A stretch of 64,000 nt of DNA, from positions 620,001 through 684,000 of the forward strand of contig NZ_JAKZLC010000001.1 of the NCBI RefSeq assembly GCF_022808815.1, in the 5' to 3' direction. The stretch comes from Geothrix paludis (GTDB lineage Bacteria > Acidobacteriota > Holophagae > Holophagales > Holophagaceae). The notes beneath the pieces were generated by a model. It worked only from the letters and a program-made list of their open reading frames with translations, had not been told where the DNA came from and made no database searches. Positions 1 through 8,773 of the stretch are shown one piece after another (positions within the stretch are counted from its first letter, which is position 1; each line of letters begins with the position of its first letter). The position numbers and the translations under genes were made by a program.

Positions 1-2
1 GC

Positions 3-515
3 CAGGTGGTCCGGCTGGCGGACCAGCTCTTCCTGGCCCTCCAGCCGCAATTCGAGCTGGGCGACACCGAACGCCAGTGGCTGGCTTTCGCGGCGCGCCT
101 CCACGACATCGGTTTCTCCCTCTCTGAGAAGAACCACCACAAACACGGCGAATACCTGGTGCGGAACGCCACCCTCCCTGGCTTCTGGCCTGAGGAGATC
201 GACCTGATGGCCCAGGTGGTGCGCTTCCACCGGGGCAAGCCGCCCCACCATGCCAGGCACGAGGCCTTCCGCGCCCTGCCGCCCTGGCGTCGCCAGGTCG
301 TGCGCAAGCTGGCGGCCATTCTGCGAGGAGCCGACGCCCTTGACCGCCGCCGCCGGCAGGCGGTGCGGGATCTTTCCGTGGTCATCGATGACGAGTCCCT
401 GAAGGTGCGGCTGGACGCCACCGGTGACGCAGATCCCGAGATGGAGGCCTTCCGGGAGAAATCCGCTCTCCTAGCCACCCTGCTGGACCGCAGGATCGAA
501 GTCACCGTAGGCTGA
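3..515 (+). CDS. Ppx/GppA phosphatase family protein, C-terminal part (5' end outside window)
   Basis: The frame is open to the left edge, so only the last ~170 residues are visible. They form the HD-like helical C-terminal domain of the exopolyphosphatase/guanosine pentaphosphatase (Ppx/GppA) family. The LHDIG motif followed by HHKHGEYLV and NATLPGFWPEE is the hallmark of this domain; the family pattern is LLHDIG...HHKHSYYLI.NADLPGF. The N-terminal actin-like catalytic domain would lie before the window. The family hydrolyses inorganic polyphosphate or pppGpp. It ends 7 nt before the LeuA-family gene on the same strand, so the two are probably co-transcribed. The exact substrate (Ppx versus GppA) cannot be decided from this part. 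Confidence 0.8.
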   Translation, partial: QVVRLADQLFLALQPQFELGDTERQWLAFAARLHDIGFSLSEKNHHKHGEYLVRNATLPGFWPEEIDLMAQVVRFHRGKPPHHARHEAFRALPPWRRQVVRKLAAILRGADALDRRRRQAVRDLSVVIDDESLKVRLDATGDADPEMEAFREKSALLATLLDRRIEVTVG

Positions 516-522
516 TTCCTCC

Positions 523-1722
523 ATGACCCTCGACGAGCTGATCAACGACTGGAACGGACCGCTGGCGGGAGGCCGCGTTCCGGTCCTGCTGGACGAGACC
601 CTGCGCGACGGACTCCAGAGCCCCTCGGTGCGCGATCCCGATATCGCCGCCAAGCGCGACCTCATCCATCGCCTGGCACGCCTGGGCGTGGACGCGGTGG
701 ACCTGGGCATGCCCGGAGCCGGCCCCAAGGCCCTGGCGGCGGTGCGGGCCCTCATGGTGGAGATCCGCGACCACCGCCTTCCCCTCCACCCCCAGGTGGC
801 GGTGCGGACCATGGAAGCGGACCTTGCCCAGGTGGCCGAGATCCAGCAGCGCGTGGGCACCGCGCTGGAGGCCGGCGCCTTCCTGGGCTCCAGCCCCATC
901 CGCATGGACGTGGAAGGCTGGGACCTGGCCTTCCTCGTGGACATGGCACGGAAGGCCGCCGCCTTCTGCCGCCGCCACGAGGTACCCCTGATGATGGTGA
1001 CCGAGGACAGCACCCGGGCCCGGCCAGACGTCCTGAAGGCCATTTATGGCGCTGCCCTGGAGGAGGGCGCGCAATCCATCTGCCTGTCGGACACCTGCGG
1101 CCATGCCACACCCGATGGCGCCCGGCACCTGGTGCGCTTCATCAAGGACGAGGTCGTCAAGGACCGCTCCGTGCGCATCGACTGGCACGGCCACAACGAC
1201 CGCGGCCTGGGCGTCGCCAACGCCATTGCCGCCTTCGAGGCCGGCGCGGATCGCCTGCACGGCACGATCCTGGGCATCGGCGAACGCTGCGGCAACGTTG
1301 CCCTGGACCAGCTCATGATCAACCTCCACCTCATGGGTTTCCCCAAGGGGGATCTCTCGGACCTGCCGGCCCTGGCGGAGCGCGTGGCAGAGCTGTGCGA
1401 CGTGGAGATCCCGACCAACTATCCCGTGCTGGGCCGCGATGCCTTCCGCACGGGCACGGGGGTGCACGCGGCGGCCATCGTGAAGGCCCTCCACCGGGGC
1501 GACGTGGAGCTCGCGGACACGGTCTATTCCGGCGTCCCCGCCGCCCTGGTGGGCCGCCGCCAGGAGATCGAGATCGGCCCCATGGCCGGCCACAGCAACG
1601 TGGTCTACTGGCTGGAACTCAATGGCTACGACCCCAGCCCCGACCGGGTGGAGCGCATCCTCCAGGCCGCCAAGAACAGCCCGCGGATCCTCAGCGAGGG
1701 GGAGATCCGGGCGGTACTGTAG
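523..1722 (+). CDS. LeuA-family (DRE-TIM) acyltransferase / HMGL-like enzyme
   Basis: 399 residues forming a single HMGL-like TIM barrel. The metal/catalytic signature LLDETLRDG lies near residues 21-29, the HxH metal pair is in DWHGHNDRG (about residue 225), and GIGERCGNVAL matches the isopropylmalate/homocitrate synthase family. The C-terminal LeuA allosteric domain is absent, since typical LeuA is over 500 residues. The family condenses acetyl-CoA with a 2-oxo acid: 2-isopropylmalate, homocitrate, citramalate or Re-citrate synthases. The short form with a ~110-residue tail fits homocitrate or Re-citrate synthase-like members as well as short LeuA homologues. No leucine or lysine pathway neighbours are present to decide. 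The 3' end overlaps the convergent ndh by 32 nt. Confidence 0.8.
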   Translation: MTLDELINDWNGPLAGGRVPVLLDETLRDGLQSPSVRDPDIAAKRDLIHRLARLGVDAVDLGMPGAGPKALAAVRALMVEIRDHRLPLHPQVAVRTMEADLAQVAEIQQRVGTALEAGAFLGSSPIRMDVEGWDLAFLVDMARKAAAFCRRHEVPLMMVTEDSTRARPDVLKAIYGAALEEGAQSICLSDTCGHATPDGARHLVRFIKDEVVKDRSVRIDWHGHNDRGLGVANAIAAFEAGADRLHGTILGIGERCGNVALDQLMINLHLMGFPKGDLSDLPALAERVAELCDVEIPTNYPVLGRDAFRTGTGVHAAAIVKALHRGDVELADTVYSGVPAALVGRRQEIEIGPMAGHSNVVYWLELNGYDPSPDRVERILQAAKNSPRILSEGEIRAVL

Positions 1723-2983
1723 GGGCCCTCCTTCCGACGATGAGCCGGGCCCGGGGCTGGGTGGTCAGGTAGGCCCACAGCCACTCGAAGAACACGAACA
1801 CGCGGCTGCGGAAATCCACGAGCAGCATGAGGTGGATGAAGAGCCAGGCCAGCCACGCCGGGTAGCCCGTGAAGCTCAGACCGCCCACGCGGGCGACGGC
1901 GCGGCCGCGGCCCAGGGTCGCCATGCTGCCCTTGTCGCGGTACCGGAAGGGCCGCCGGGGCTGGCCCGCCAGGGTGGCCAGAAGGTTGGCCGCGGCCCAT
2001 TCCCCTTGCTGGATGGCCACGGGCGCCACGCCGGGCAGCGGGCCCCCGGTACCGTGGGCGAAGGCCGCCAGGTCGCCGACTGCGAAGACCTCGGGATGGC
2101 CCGGGAGGCTCAGGTCCGGCTCCACGATCACCCGTCCGAGACGATCCACGGGAACGCCGAGGCCGGCGCCCAGGGGCACCGCGGCCACCCCCGCCGCCCA
2201 GAGCACCGTCCGCGTGGGGATGCGCTCCCCACCCAGCTGGACGGCCCGATCATCGATGCCCGTGATGGGCTGACCCAGGCGCACCTCGACGCCGATGCGC
2301 TCCAGGCTCTCCACGGCTTTCTCGGACAGCCCGGAACCGAGGTTGGCCAGGATGGCCGGCCCCGCCTCCACCAGAATGACCCGGGCGCGATCCGTGCGGA
2401 TCCGCCGGAACTCCCGTGGCAGGGTCAGCCGGGCCATCTCCTTCAGTGTGCCCGCCAGTTCCACGCCCGTGGGGCCGCCTCCAACGACGACGAAGGTCAG
2501 CCACTCGCGGCGGAGCTCCGGATCCTCCTCCTGCTCCGCCTGCTCGAAGCTGAGCAGGAAGCGCCGGCGGATCTCCAGGGCGTCCTCCAGGGTCTTGAGG
2601 CCCGGGGCCAGGCCTGCCCAGGCATCCCGTCCGAAATACGAACTGCGAGATCCCGCCGCGAGGACGAGGAAGTCATAGGACAGGCCCCTCCCGTCCGCCA
2701 GGAGGACCCGCCGGGCGTCCAGTTCCACGGAAACGACCTCCCCGAGCACCACCTCGGCGTTGCCCTGCTCCCGGAGGATGTGGCGGATAGGGGCGGCGAT
2801 GTCCGCCGGCGAAAGAGTGGCCGAGGCCACCTGGTAGAGGAGGGGTTGGAACAGGTGGTGGTTCTGGCGGTCCACCAGCACGATGCGGACCGCCGCGCTG
2901 GCGAGGGCCCGGGCGGCCCGCAGCCCCCCGAACCCACCGCCGACGATGAGGACCGTGGGCCGGTCGACCCCCTGATCCGCCAC
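1691..2983 (-). CDS. ndh: type II NADH:quinone oxidoreductase (NDH-2)
   Basis: 430 residues. An N-terminal FAD-binding Rossmann motif VLIVGGGFGGLRAA (from about residue 11) is followed by NHHLFQPLLYQVAS, a typical NDH-2 segment. A second dinucleotide-binding motif, VVVGGGPTGVELAG, lies near residue 165 and serves NADH. The C-terminus carries a hydrophobic/amphipathic stretch (WLAWLFIHLMLLVDF) of the kind that anchors NDH-2 to the membrane surface. It oxidises NADH and reduces quinone without pumping protons. It is the last gene of norZ-cupin-ndh, only 6 nt after the cupin gene. It could therefore supply quinol directly to the nitric oxide reductase encoded upstream. Confidence 0.92.
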   Translation of the reverse strand: MADQGVDRPTVLIVGGGFGGLRAARALASAAVRIVLVDRQNHHLFQPLLYQVASATLSPADIAAPIRHILREQGNAEVVLGEVVSVELDARRVLLADGRGLSYDFLVLAAGSRSSYFGRDAWAGLAPGLKTLEDALEIRRRFLLSFEQAEQEEDPELRREWLTFVVVGGGPTGVELAGTLKEMARLTLPREFRRIRTDRARVILVEAGPAILANLGSGLSEKAVESLERIGVEVRLGQPITGIDDRAVQLGGERIPTRTVLWAAGVAAVPLGAGLGVPVDRLGRVIVEPDLSLPGHPEVFAVGDLAAFAHGTGGPLPGVAPVAIQQGEWAAANLLATLAGQPRRPFRYRDKGSMATLGRGRAVARVGGLSFTGYPAWLAWLFIHLMLLVDFRSRVFVFFEWLWAYLTTQPRARLIVGRRAPTVPPGSPPR

Positions 2984-2989
2984 CGGCCT

Positions 2990-3298
2990 TCAGTTCCGCA
3001 TGTGCGTCACGAGGACGTAGGAGGACTCGATTCCCGTGAGGGCGTGGGGCTGATCCTTGTCGAAGACCACCCGGTCGCCAGGTGCCATGGGAATCCAGGT
3101 CTCGCCCTTGAGCACCTCGATGCGCCCGGTCAGGAGCTGGGCGGTGGCGACGTAGGGAGCCTTGTGCGGGGCGATCTTCACCCCTCCGGGCAGGGCGACG
3201 AGAACCACTTTGACGCCGTGATCCACGTCGATGAGCGGCAGGTTGGCCCGCTGGGATTCGGGCATGGGCAGCGCTTCCTGCAGGTTCGTGATGGGCAT
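2990..3298 (-). CDS. small cupin-domain protein
   Basis: 102 residues, one conserved beta-barrel cupin domain. Motif 1 is degenerate around KIAPHKAPYVATAQLLTGRIEV and motif 2 is PGDRVVFDKDQPHAL, so one clear His pair/Glu arrangement is only partly kept and metal binding is uncertain. It sits between norZ (24 nt away) and ndh (6 nt) on the same strand and is almost certainly co-transcribed with them. Small cupins next to NO reductases may have sensory or protective roles; the true function is unknown and I do not assign one. The ATG follows a GGAT-rich leader without a strong ribosome site. Confidence 0.75.
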   Translation of the reverse strand: MPITNLQEALPMPESQRANLPLIDVDHGVKVVLVALPGGVKIAPHKAPYVATAQLLTGRIEVLKGETWIPMAPGDRVVFDKDQPHALTGIESSYVLVTHMRN

Positions 3299-3322
3299 GG
3301 GGATCCTTTCGCCGCGGCCGAT

Positions 3323-5611
3323 TCAGGCCGCATCTTTCGGTTCAGGGGAGAAGACCAGCCGCAGGGTGGCGTAGGCGATGGGCAACGCGCCCGCGAGCAG
3401 GAAGACCGTGTCGGCCACGATGCGGATCCATTCCAGGGTGTGGAAGGCGCCGCCCATGAGGTAGTCCAGACGGCGGGCATGCCAGTAGCCGTGGGAGAGC
3501 ACATCCCAAAGCTGGATGACGCCACCGGGGAACAGGTCCAGGAGCAGCATCAGGCCCAGACCGATGTTGAGTCCCCAGAAGCCGAAGCGGATGCCCTTCT
3601 CCGCCCGTTCCCAGGCCCGGTCCCCCTTGAGTTCCCGCAGGCAGAACACCAGCACGGCCAGGGCCAGCATCCCGAAGACCCCGAACATGGCCGCGTGTCC
3701 GTGGTTGGCGGTGAGCGTCGTGCCGATCTCGAAGTAGGACACGATGGGCAGGTTGATGAGGAAGCCGAAGACGCCCGCCCCCACGAAGTTCCACACGCCC
3801 ACCGCGATGAGGAACTTGATGGCCCAGCGCTGCCGCGCCGCCAGGGGCTTGCCGCAGTCCTCGCAGTTCTTGTCCTGCAGGCGGATGAAGTCCCAGGCAT
3901 CCAGCGTCAGCAGCGTGAGCGGCACCACCTCCAGGGCGGAGAAGCTGGCCGCCAGGCCCATGTTCAGGGTCCCCTGCCCCGTGAAGTACCAGTGGTGGCC
4001 GATGCCCATGATGCCGCCGGCCAGGTAGAGGATGGCGTCGAGGTAGACGAGCCGCGTGGCGGACTTCGAGGTGACGAGGCCCAGCTGGTAGAACATCACC
4101 GCCACCAGCACCGTGGCGAAGAGCTCGAAGAAGCCCTCCACCCACAGGTGGATGATCCAGAAGCGCCAGTTGTCGATGACGGCGAAGTTGGTGCGGGGCC
4201 CGTAGAACAGGGCCGGCACGTAGAAGAGCGGAATGGCGATGGCCGCGTAGAGGAACAGCGAGGGCAGTTCCCCCTGGCTCCCGTCCTTCATGGCCGGCCG
4301 CAGGGCCCGGAACATCAGGAAGAGCCAGAAGATGAGCCCCACGGCCAGCAGCAGCTGCCAGAAGCGGCCCAAGTCGAGGTACTCGCTCCCCTGATGGCCC
4401 AGCCAGAACCACAGGCTGCCCAGGTACCCGTTGATGCCCGCGAACTCGCCGAAGAGGCTGCCGAAGACCACGATGGCGAGGGCCCCGAGGAGCAGGAGCG
4501 CGCCGGCCTTCTGGCCCTTGGGCTCCGCTCCGCCCACGAGGGGCGCCAGGAAGAGCCCGCCGCCGACCCAGGCCGTGGCGATCCAGAAGATGGCCAGCTG
4601 CAGGTGCCAGGTCCGGGCCAGGTTGTAGGGCAGGATGCGGGTCAGGTCGAAGCCGTAGAAGCCCCCGGGTTCGACGCGGTAGTGCGCCAGCGCCCCGCCC
4701 AGGGCCGCCTGGCCCAGGAACAGCAGGGCCACCACGGCGAAGAAGAGGCCCACGGCCTTCTGGCTGGGCGTGAGAGTCCAGGCGTGGAGCCGGCCCTCCT
4801 CCGCGTGCTTCCAGCCGGCCTCGCCACCCCAGCCCAGGTAGTCGAACTTTCCGAAGATGAAGAGGATGAGGCCCAGGCCGCCCAGCAGCGCGATGAGGCT
4901 CATGGCGCTCCAGAGGTAGGTCGACGCCGTGGGTGTGTTGCCCACCAGGGGCTCGTAGGGCCAGTTGTTGGTGTAGGAATAGTCCTTCCCCGGACGCGGC
5001 GCCACAGTGGCCCAGGTGGCCCAGGCGAAGTAGGCCGTCAGGTTCCGCAGCTCCCCCTCGTCCTGGATGAACTTCGCGGGCAGGCCCACCGCGGGTTTGT
5101 CGCCGGCAAAGTAGATCTTCCACTCCGCGACCTGGGTGCGATAGGCCGCCGCCTCCAGATCGGTGAACCGGAGGGTGTCCGTGGCCGGGTCGTAGCGGTT
5201 CTCCTTGGTCTGCGCGGCCAGCAGGCCTCCAACCTCCAGGGCCTGGGCCGGATCCAGGTCCTTGAAGGCCTTGCCGTACCGGGCCTGGGCCAGGACGTCC
5301 CGACCGATCTCTGCCTGGCGGTGCAGGTATTCCGCCGTGTAGTCGGGGCCCAGGTAGGCGCCATGGCCCCAGAGGGTGCCGTGCTCCATGAGACCGTACT
5401 TCAGGAAGACCTCCTGGCCGTCCTTGATGTCCTCCCCCGTGAAGAGGACCTGGCCCGCCTCACCCACGACGCGCGCGGGAATCGGCGGCGCGCCGGCATA
5501 GGTCTTGGCCGTGACCCAGATCAGCAGGCTGAAACCGAAGATCATCACGAGGATGACGGCCTGGCGCCAGCGGGGGGAAAGGGGGGTGGAATCCTGATGG
5601 GAACCGCTCAT
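3323..5611 (-). CDS. norZ: quinol-dependent nitric oxide reductase (qNOR)
   Basis: About 762 residues. It reduces 2 NO to N2O in the cytoplasmic membrane using quinol. The N-terminal helix leads into a ~200-residue periplasmic domain fused to the NorB core, the mark of qNOR rather than cytochrome-c-dependent cNOR. Haem-copper-oxidase-family ligands are visible: HLWVEGFFELF (FeB His plus the active-site Glu region), GIGHHWYFTGQG (His pair) and TANHGHAAMFGVFG (haem b and b3 His). I chose the ATG at 5611 because AAGGAG sits 9 nt upstream; an in-frame ATG at 5650 lacks this. It is first in an operon with a cupin gene and ndh. No clear FNR/NnrR or NorR operator was found in the 132-nt leader. Confidence 0.93.
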   Translation of the reverse strand: MSGSHQDSTPLSPRWRQAVILVMIFGFSLLIWVTAKTYAGAPPIPARVVGEAGQVLFTGEDIKDGQEVFLKYGLMEHGTLWGHGAYLGPDYTAEYLHRQAEIGRDVLAQARYGKAFKDLDPAQALEVGGLLAAQTKENRYDPATDTLRFTDLEAAAYRTQVAEWKIYFAGDKPAVGLPAKFIQDEGELRNLTAYFAWATWATVAPRPGKDYSYTNNWPYEPLVGNTPTASTYLWSAMSLIALLGGLGLILFIFGKFDYLGWGGEAGWKHAEEGRLHAWTLTPSQKAVGLFFAVVALLFLGQAALGGALAHYRVEPGGFYGFDLTRILPYNLARTWHLQLAIFWIATAWVGGGLFLAPLVGGAEPKGQKAGALLLLGALAIVVFGSLFGEFAGINGYLGSLWFWLGHQGSEYLDLGRFWQLLLAVGLIFWLFLMFRALRPAMKDGSQGELPSLFLYAAIAIPLFYVPALFYGPRTNFAVIDNWRFWIIHLWVEGFFELFATVLVAVMFYQLGLVTSKSATRLVYLDAILYLAGGIMGIGHHWYFTGQGTLNMGLAASFSALEVVPLTLLTLDAWDFIRLQDKNCEDCGKPLAARQRWAIKFLIAVGVWNFVGAGVFGFLINLPIVSYFEIGTTLTANHGHAAMFGVFGMLALAVLVFCLRELKGDRAWERAEKGIRFGFWGLNIGLGLMLLLDLFPGGVIQLWDVLSHGYWHARRLDYLMGGAFHTLEWIRIVADTVFLLAGALPIAYATLRLVFSPEPKDAA

Positions 5612-5743
5612 CGCGCGCATCTCCTTGGTGGATTCGGAAAAACCCATCAAACAGTGCGCTAGAACGACACAATGCTCAAGCAGAATTCGGACACAGGAGT
5701 TCGAAACCAGGTGCCTGCCTTTTTTCCTGGCCTCTTTCCCCGA

Positions 5744-6424
5744 TCAACCGCCCTGCCCCAGCCCCGTGACCTCACCCGCGCTGAGGCGCCGGATGCCTTC
5801 CGCCGTGGCCACCTTCAGGCGGCCGTCCGGCTCCCAGCCCAGACATGTGCCCTGCCCGTCCTCCCAGCGAATGGGGATGCCGGCCTCAGGCCAGCGGAAA
5901 GGTGGTTGAGAATCATGCGCCAAATTATTCCACAATTTGGTGATATGAACCGCCAATACATGCGCGGGCGGAAGGTCCAGGCCCAGGTCGCGCAGGCAGG
6001 CGGGGGGGAAGGCCCGACCGGGAATCTCCGGAGCCGCGGTCAGGTTCACACCCAGGCCCAGGATCAGGCGGCCGCCGATCTGCTCGCCCAGGATGCCACC
6101 CACCTTCACCAGGCGACCCGCTTTCCAGGCCACGAGATCGTTGGGCCACTTCAGGCCCAGGATCCGCCCCTCAGGATCCAGCACACCCGCGGCAGCGGTC
6201 ATGGCCCGCTGGAGCACCACGCCCGGGGCTACACCGACGCACGCGGGCAGGGCCGCGGACAGCCAGAGCCCGGCTCCCGCGGCGCTTTCCCAGCGGTTGC
6301 CCTGGCGACCCCGGCCTTCGGTCTGGCGGTCCGCCAGCACGGCGCAGAAACCCAGGTGGGGGTGCCGCCGGAGAAAGGCCTGGGTGGAATCCACCGAGGC
6401 CAGGTGGATCAGGGGCAGGTCCAC
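5744..6424 (-). CDS. birA: biotin--[acetyl-CoA-carboxylase] ligase, class I
   Basis: About 226 residues. It activates biotin to biotinyl-AMP and transfers it to the carboxyl carrier protein of acetyl-CoA carboxylase. The ligase motif DRQTEGRGRQGNRW (GRGR biotin loop) and the lysine motif LKWPNDLVA are both present, as is VGGILGE. There is no N-terminal helix-turn-helix, so it is a monofunctional class I enzyme and not a repressor. A GTG at 6424 (GGAAG 4 nt upstream) is the most family-like start. The frame continues upstream to an ATG at 6472, but that lies inside coaX. It directly follows coaX with 1 nt between, a common BirA-CoaX pairing of cofactor genes. Confidence 0.9.
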   Translation of the reverse strand: MDLPLIHLASVDSTQAFLRRHPHLGFCAVLADRQTEGRGRQGNRWESAAGAGLWLSAALPACVGVAPGVVLQRAMTAAAGVLDPEGRILGLKWPNDLVAWKAGRLVKVGGILGEQIGGRLILGLGVNLTAAPEIPGRAFPPACLRDLGLDLPPAHVLAVHITKLWNNLAHDSQPPFRWPEAGIPIRWEDGQGTCLGWEPDGRLKVATAEGIRRLSAGEVTGLGQGG

Positions 6425-6425
6425 G

Positions 6426-7220
6426 CTACTTCCGGCTGCCCTGGTTGCGGAGCCAGAGGATGCGCAGGCCATCCAGGGTGAGGTCGGGCGCCTCCAGGCG
6501 GATGTGCTGGGTATGGGGCCCGATCACCTTCGCCAGCCCGCCCGTGGACACCACCTTGGCCTCCGGGCACTCGGCCAGCAGACGGTCCAGGATGCCATCC
6601 ACCATGCCCACGTAGCCGTAGAAGATGCCGGCCTGCATGGCCTGGACGGTGTTTCGGCCCACCAGCCGGTCGGGCTCGGCCACCTCCACCCGGGGCAGGC
6701 GGCTGGCCCGCTGGAAGAGCGCGTCGGCGCTGATCTTCAGGCCGGGGCAGATGAGGCCGCCCAGGTATTCCCGCTTGGCGTTCACCACATCGAAGGTGGT
6801 GGCGGTGCCAAAGTCCACGACGATGACCGGCGCCCCGTAGGCCTCGATGGCCGCCACTGCGTTCACCAGCCGGTCGGCGCCCAGCTCCGCGGGGTTGTCG
6901 ATGAGGACCTTCACGCCGGTCTTCACCCCCGGCTCCACGTAGAAGGCGTCCACCCCGAAGTAAACCGAGGACAGGCTCATGAGGATGGGGTGCAGGGGCG
7001 GCACCACGCAGGAGATGGCCACGTGCTTGATCTGGCGGGCCTCGATGCCCTGGTGGCGCATGAGGGCCAGGGCGGACACGCCGTACTCGTCCACCGTGCG
7101 CTCGCGGCTCGTGGCCAGACGCCAGGAGCAGACCAGCGGAGAGTCAGGCCCCTTTGACAGATCGTAGATCCCCAACACCACGTTGGTGTTGCCCACATCG
7201 ACGGCCAACAGAAGACTCAT
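6426..7220 (-). CDS. coaX: type III pantothenate kinase
   Basis: 264 residues. It phosphorylates pantothenate in the first step of coenzyme A synthesis and belongs to the ASKHA (actin-like) fold. The phosphate-1 motif LLAVDVGNTNVVLGIYD opens the protein, ELGADRLVNAVAA carries the catalytic Asp of the GADR motif, and VVDFGTATTFDVV is the phosphate-2 motif. The ATG at 7220 starts exactly at the family N-terminus; an open frame continues upstream past the divergent tnaA gene but is a high-GC artefact. It is followed by birA with almost no gap and is divergent from tnaA. Confidence 0.93.
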   Translation of the reverse strand: MSLLLAVDVGNTNVVLGIYDLSKGPDSPLVCSWRLATSRERTVDEYGVSALALMRHQGIEARQIKHVAISCVVPPLHPILMSLSSVYFGVDAFYVEPGVKTGVKVLIDNPAELGADRLVNAVAAIEAYGAPVIVVDFGTATTFDVVNAKREYLGGLICPGLKISADALFQRASRLPRVEVAEPDRLVGRNTVQAMQAGIFYGYVGMVDGILDRLLAECPEAKVVSTGGLAKVIGPHTQHIRLEAPDLTLDGLRILWLRNQGSRK

Positions 7221-7328
7221 GCGCGCTCCGAGCCACTTAGGATCGCCTGACGGGGGCGCGCCCGCCACCCCCTTGTGATGCCGATTCCCGGCCCCTCCAG
7301 TACCCTGGTGGTTCCGCCTGGAGCCGCC

Positions 7329-8699
7329 ATGCCCCGCACCCTGATCGAACCCTTCCGCATCAAGTCCGTGGAGCCCATCCGCATGACGACCCCCCAGGAG
7401 CGGCTGGAGCTCCTGGAGGCCGCCAAGCTGAACGTGTTCAAGCTGCGGGCCGAAGACGTGCTGCTGGACTGGCTGACGGACTCCGGCACGGGCGCCATGA
7501 GCTCCGCCCAGTGGGGCGCCATCATGGTGGGCGACGAGAGCTACGCCGGGGCCCGCAGCTTCTTCCGGCTCGAGGCCGTGCTCCAGGACATCACGGGCAT
7601 GGCCCACTTCGTCCCCACCCACCAGGGGCGCGCCGCCGAAAAGGTGCTCTTCACGGCCGTGTGCAAGAAGGGCGATCTGGTGCCCAACAACTGCCACTTC
7701 GACACCACCCGGGCCAACCTCGAGTACAACGGCGTCGAGGCGGTGGATCTGGTGATCCCCGAGGGCCTCCAGCCGAGCCGCATCCACCCCTTCAAGGGCA
7801 ACATCGACCTGGAGCGCGTGGAGGAGACGCTGAAGAAGGACGGCCACCGCATTCCCTTCGGCATGATCACGGTGACCAACAACACCGGCGGCGGCCAGCC
7901 GGTGTCCATGGCGAACCTCCGGGCCTACGCCCAGCTCCTGAAGAAGTACGGCAAGCCCCTCATCATGGATGTCTGCCGCTTCGCCGAGAACGCCATGTTC
8001 ATCAAGCTGCGCGAAGACGGCTACCAGGACACCCCCATCAAGGCCATCTGCCAGGAGATGTTCAGCTACGCCGACGGCTGCACCATGAGCGCCAAGAAGG
8101 ACGGCATGGTGAACATCGGCGGGTTCATCATGCTCCGCAGCGACGAGTGGCTGGATCCCGTCCGCAACATGCTGATCCTCACCGAGGGCTTCCCCACCTA
8201 TGGCGGCTTGGCCGGTCGCGATCTGGAAGCCCTGGCCGTGGGCCTGGAGGAAGGCATGGAGGAGTCCTACCTGCGCTACCGGCTGCGCACGGCCGAATAC
8301 CTGGGCGAGAAACTGGAGGCCGCGGGCGTGGGCTTCGTGAAACCCACCGGTGGCCACGCGGTCTACCTCGACGCCAAGACCGTGCTGCCGGACATGCCGG
8401 TGGCGCAGTACCCGGCCTGGGCCCTCTGCAACGCCCTCTACCTGGAAGGCGGCATCCGCGGCGTGGAGATCGGCTCCGTCATGTTCGGCAAGCACCTGGA
8501 CGACGACACCGAGACCTACCACAGCATGGAGCTGGTGCGCCTGGCCTTCCCCCGCCGCATGTACACCCAGAGCCACTTCGACTTCGCCGCCGAGGTCATC
8601 GCCGAGGTGAAGGCCAAGGCCAAGGAGATCCGCGGCGTGAAGATCGTCAAGCAGAGCAAGTACCTGCGGCACTTCACGGCCGAGATGGCCTGGGCGTAG
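7329..8699 (+). CDS. tnaA: tryptophanase / tyrosine phenol-lyase family PLP enzyme, tryptophanase more likely
   Basis: 456 residues, a PLP-dependent beta-eliminating lyase. EPFRIKSVEP at the start, LTDSGTGAMS, PTHQGRAAE and GGGQPVSMANL are family hallmarks. The Schiff-base lysine is in CTMSAKKDGMVNIGG (Lys257 by family position). Two specificity-linked sites favour tryptophanase: an Asp in HFDTTR (tyrosine phenol-lyase has Thr here) and VEIGS in place of the MERG arginine motif of tyrosine phenol-lyase. It would convert tryptophan to indole, pyruvate and ammonia. The ATG at 7329 (GGAG 5 nt upstream) matches the family start; an earlier in-frame ATG at 7275 adds non-conserved residues. No tnaB permease or tnaC leader is seen nearby. 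Confidence 0.85.
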   Translation: MPRTLIEPFRIKSVEPIRMTTPQERLELLEAAKLNVFKLRAEDVLLDWLTDSGTGAMSSAQWGAIMVGDESYAGARSFFRLEAVLQDITGMAHFVPTHQGRAAEKVLFTAVCKKGDLVPNNCHFDTTRANLEYNGVEAVDLVIPEGLQPSRIHPFKGNIDLERVEETLKKDGHRIPFGMITVTNNTGGGQPVSMANLRAYAQLLKKYGKPLIMDVCRFAENAMFIKLREDGYQDTPIKAICQEMFSYADGCTMSAKKDGMVNIGGFIMLRSDEWLDPVRNMLILTEGFPTYGGLAGRDLEALAVGLEEGMEESYLRYRLRTAEYLGEKLEAAGVGFVKPTGGHAVYLDAKTVLPDMPVAQYPAWALCNALYLEGGIRGVEIGSVMFGKHLDDDTETYHSMELVRLAFPRRMYTQSHFDFAAEVIAEVKAKAKEIRGVKIVKQSKYLRHFTAEMAWA

Positions 8700-8773
8700 G
8701 ATCCAGGAGTCTCCCGCGCGGTCGCGGCGATTCTTCGATAGCATGGGCGTAACTCATCCATTCTGGAGCGCCC

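Noticed and set aside
1622-5662. Very long open frame on the plus strand opposite ndh, cupin and norZ
   Set aside because: It is the antisense shadow of three well-recognised genes; its translation is Gly/Arg/Gln/His-rich low-complexity sequence with no domain, as expected from high GC.
5612-5743. FNR/NnrR or NorR operator in the norZ leader
   Set aside because: I looked for TTGAT-N4-ATCAA and GT-N7-AC-type palindromes; only half-site-like TTGAG and TTGAT strings are present, not a convincing pair.
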